Part shown: positions 5,889 through 6,436 of the stretch, in pieces
How the letters are laid out: each line of letters starts with the position of its first letter
Position numbering within the stretch: position 1 is the stretch's first letter
Assembly (NCBI GenBank): GCA_946562005.1
Contig: CAMNVD010000062.1
Location: forward strand, 1 to 6,436
Source: an uncultured Clostridia bacterium
GTDB taxonomy: Bacteria > Bacillota > Dehalobacteriia > UBA4068 > JAAVYR01
Length of the DNA: 6,436 bases
Direction of reading: 5' to 3'
Translations under genes and position numbers: made by a program
Notes under the pieces: model-generated
What the model was told of the DNA's origin: nothing
The model's input: the letters and a program-made list of their open reading frames with translations, nothing else
Databases searched by the model: none

Positions 5889-6436
5889 ATGCTCAAAAAT
5901 GTACGGCTGCGTTTGACTCTTGCCACCGCAGCCTCTATTCTTATTTTCATCATTTTTCTTACAGTGATGACCTTCTCTTTTGCCAATTATTCCACCATGG
6001 AAAATATCGATACCCGTCTCACCTTCACCCAGAGAAACATCGCCGCCACCTTGCAAAACACCCCGCCTGTCTACCGCACGGAAGCACTGATGCGGGAAGA
6101 TATTCAAAAATTATCAGAACAAAGCATTTATGTAGCTATTTGGCACGAAGACGGCACCATCTATTACTTAAATTTTTACGATGAGGATTTACTCGCCCTC
6201 TTACAGGGCGTCATGCAAAAAAATGCTGATAAACCCGGCATTATCAAAAATAATACCCAGTTTTTTGAAAGCTTCCTTCGCATCCATACAGTGAAGCTCT
6301 CTCTTACCGACCAAGATGTTTACCTCCAGGTATTTGCCAATATTTCCTGGGAAAAAGCACTACTAACCAGCCTACTCAGCGCTCTCTTGATTATCGCCAT
6401 CACCGGCGGCATTATTGCCATTTTTATGGGCTGCTT
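5889..6436 (+). CDS. Sensor histidine kinase, N-terminal membrane/sensor part (truncated by right edge)
   Basis: This is the likely membrane kinase partner of the preceding response regulator. The frame is open from ATG 5889 to the window end (182 residues plus 2 bases). It starts MLKNVRLRLTLATAAS, with basic residues followed by a first membrane helix at about 11-32. An extracytoplasmic segment of about 125 residues (33-157) follows, containing IYVAIWHEDGTIYYL, and then a second helix at about 158-180 (LLSALLIIAITGGIIAIF). This two-helix, sensor-in-between layout is classic for such kinases. The HAMP, phospho-acceptor His and ATPase domains would lie past the edge and are not seen, so the call rests on topology plus position. 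The start is 2 nt after the regulator stop. The upstream AGAAAGAGAG is a weak ribosome site, so translational coupling is likely. The sensor segment matches no family I recognise, and the ligand is unknown. Confidence 0.85.
   Translation, partial: MLKNVRLRLTLATAASILIFIIFLTVMTFSFANYSTMENIDTRLTFTQRNIAATLQNTPPVYRTEALMREDIQKLSEQSIYVAIWHEDGTIYYLNFYDEDLLALLQGVMQKNADKPGIIKNNTQFFESFLRIHTVKLSLTDQDVYLQVFANISWEKALLTSLLSALLIIAITGGIIAIFMGC

Noticed and set aside
5753..6184. 143-aa open frame overlapping the regulator and kinase genes
   Set aside because: It is a shadow in another frame of two clear genes, with low-complexity Ser/His/Arg-rich composition and no start signal.

Overview
The window looks like ordinary chromosomal DNA of a Bacillota-type bacterium. 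Supporting this are strong AGGAGG-like ribosome binding sites, A/T-rich intergenic DNA with sigma-A-type promoters, intrinsic terminators, a GcvH and CarB of Firmicute character, and moderate GC. A member of the Negativicutes is possible, but the sequence alone does not settle this. No phage, transposase, CRISPR, rRNA or tRNA signal was seen.

Layout: (1) 1-882, minus strand: the N-terminal 294 residues of argininosuccinate lyase (argH), cut by the left edge. (2) 883-1145: divergent spacer with a candidate argH promoter, a degraded copy of a GTCATTCTGAG-type repeat, an A/T-rich hairpin and a good carB promoter. (3) 1146-4370, plus strand: complete carbamoyl-phosphate synthase large subunit (carB, 1074 aa), apparently monocistronic and closed by a strong intrinsic terminator at 4385-4416. 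(4) 4436-4515: an 80-bp palindromic repeat of the same family as the copy upstream of carB. (5) 4531-4911, minus strand: glycine cleavage H protein (gcvH, 126 aa), convergent with carB. (6) 4912-5211: 300-bp divergent spacer with a candidate extended -10 promoter and several hairpins, two of which are mutually exclusive. (7) 5212-5886, plus strand: an OmpR/PhoB-family response regulator. It is followed after 2 nt by (8) the N-terminal 182 residues of a membrane sensor histidine kinase (5889 to the right edge).

How the genes relate: CarB makes carbamoyl phosphate, which feeds both arginine (via citrulline) and pyrimidine synthesis. ArgH carries out the last arginine step, so the divergent argH/carB pair is metabolically coherent. 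carA is not next to carB in this window. GcvH is a lipoyl carrier for glycine cleavage, but no other gcv gene is visible. The two-component system is a separate transcription unit and its signal cannot be inferred.

No convincing previously undescribed system was found. The most interesting points are the palindromic repeat family bracketing carB, the structured leader between gcvH and the response regulator, and the isolated carB and gcvH genes.
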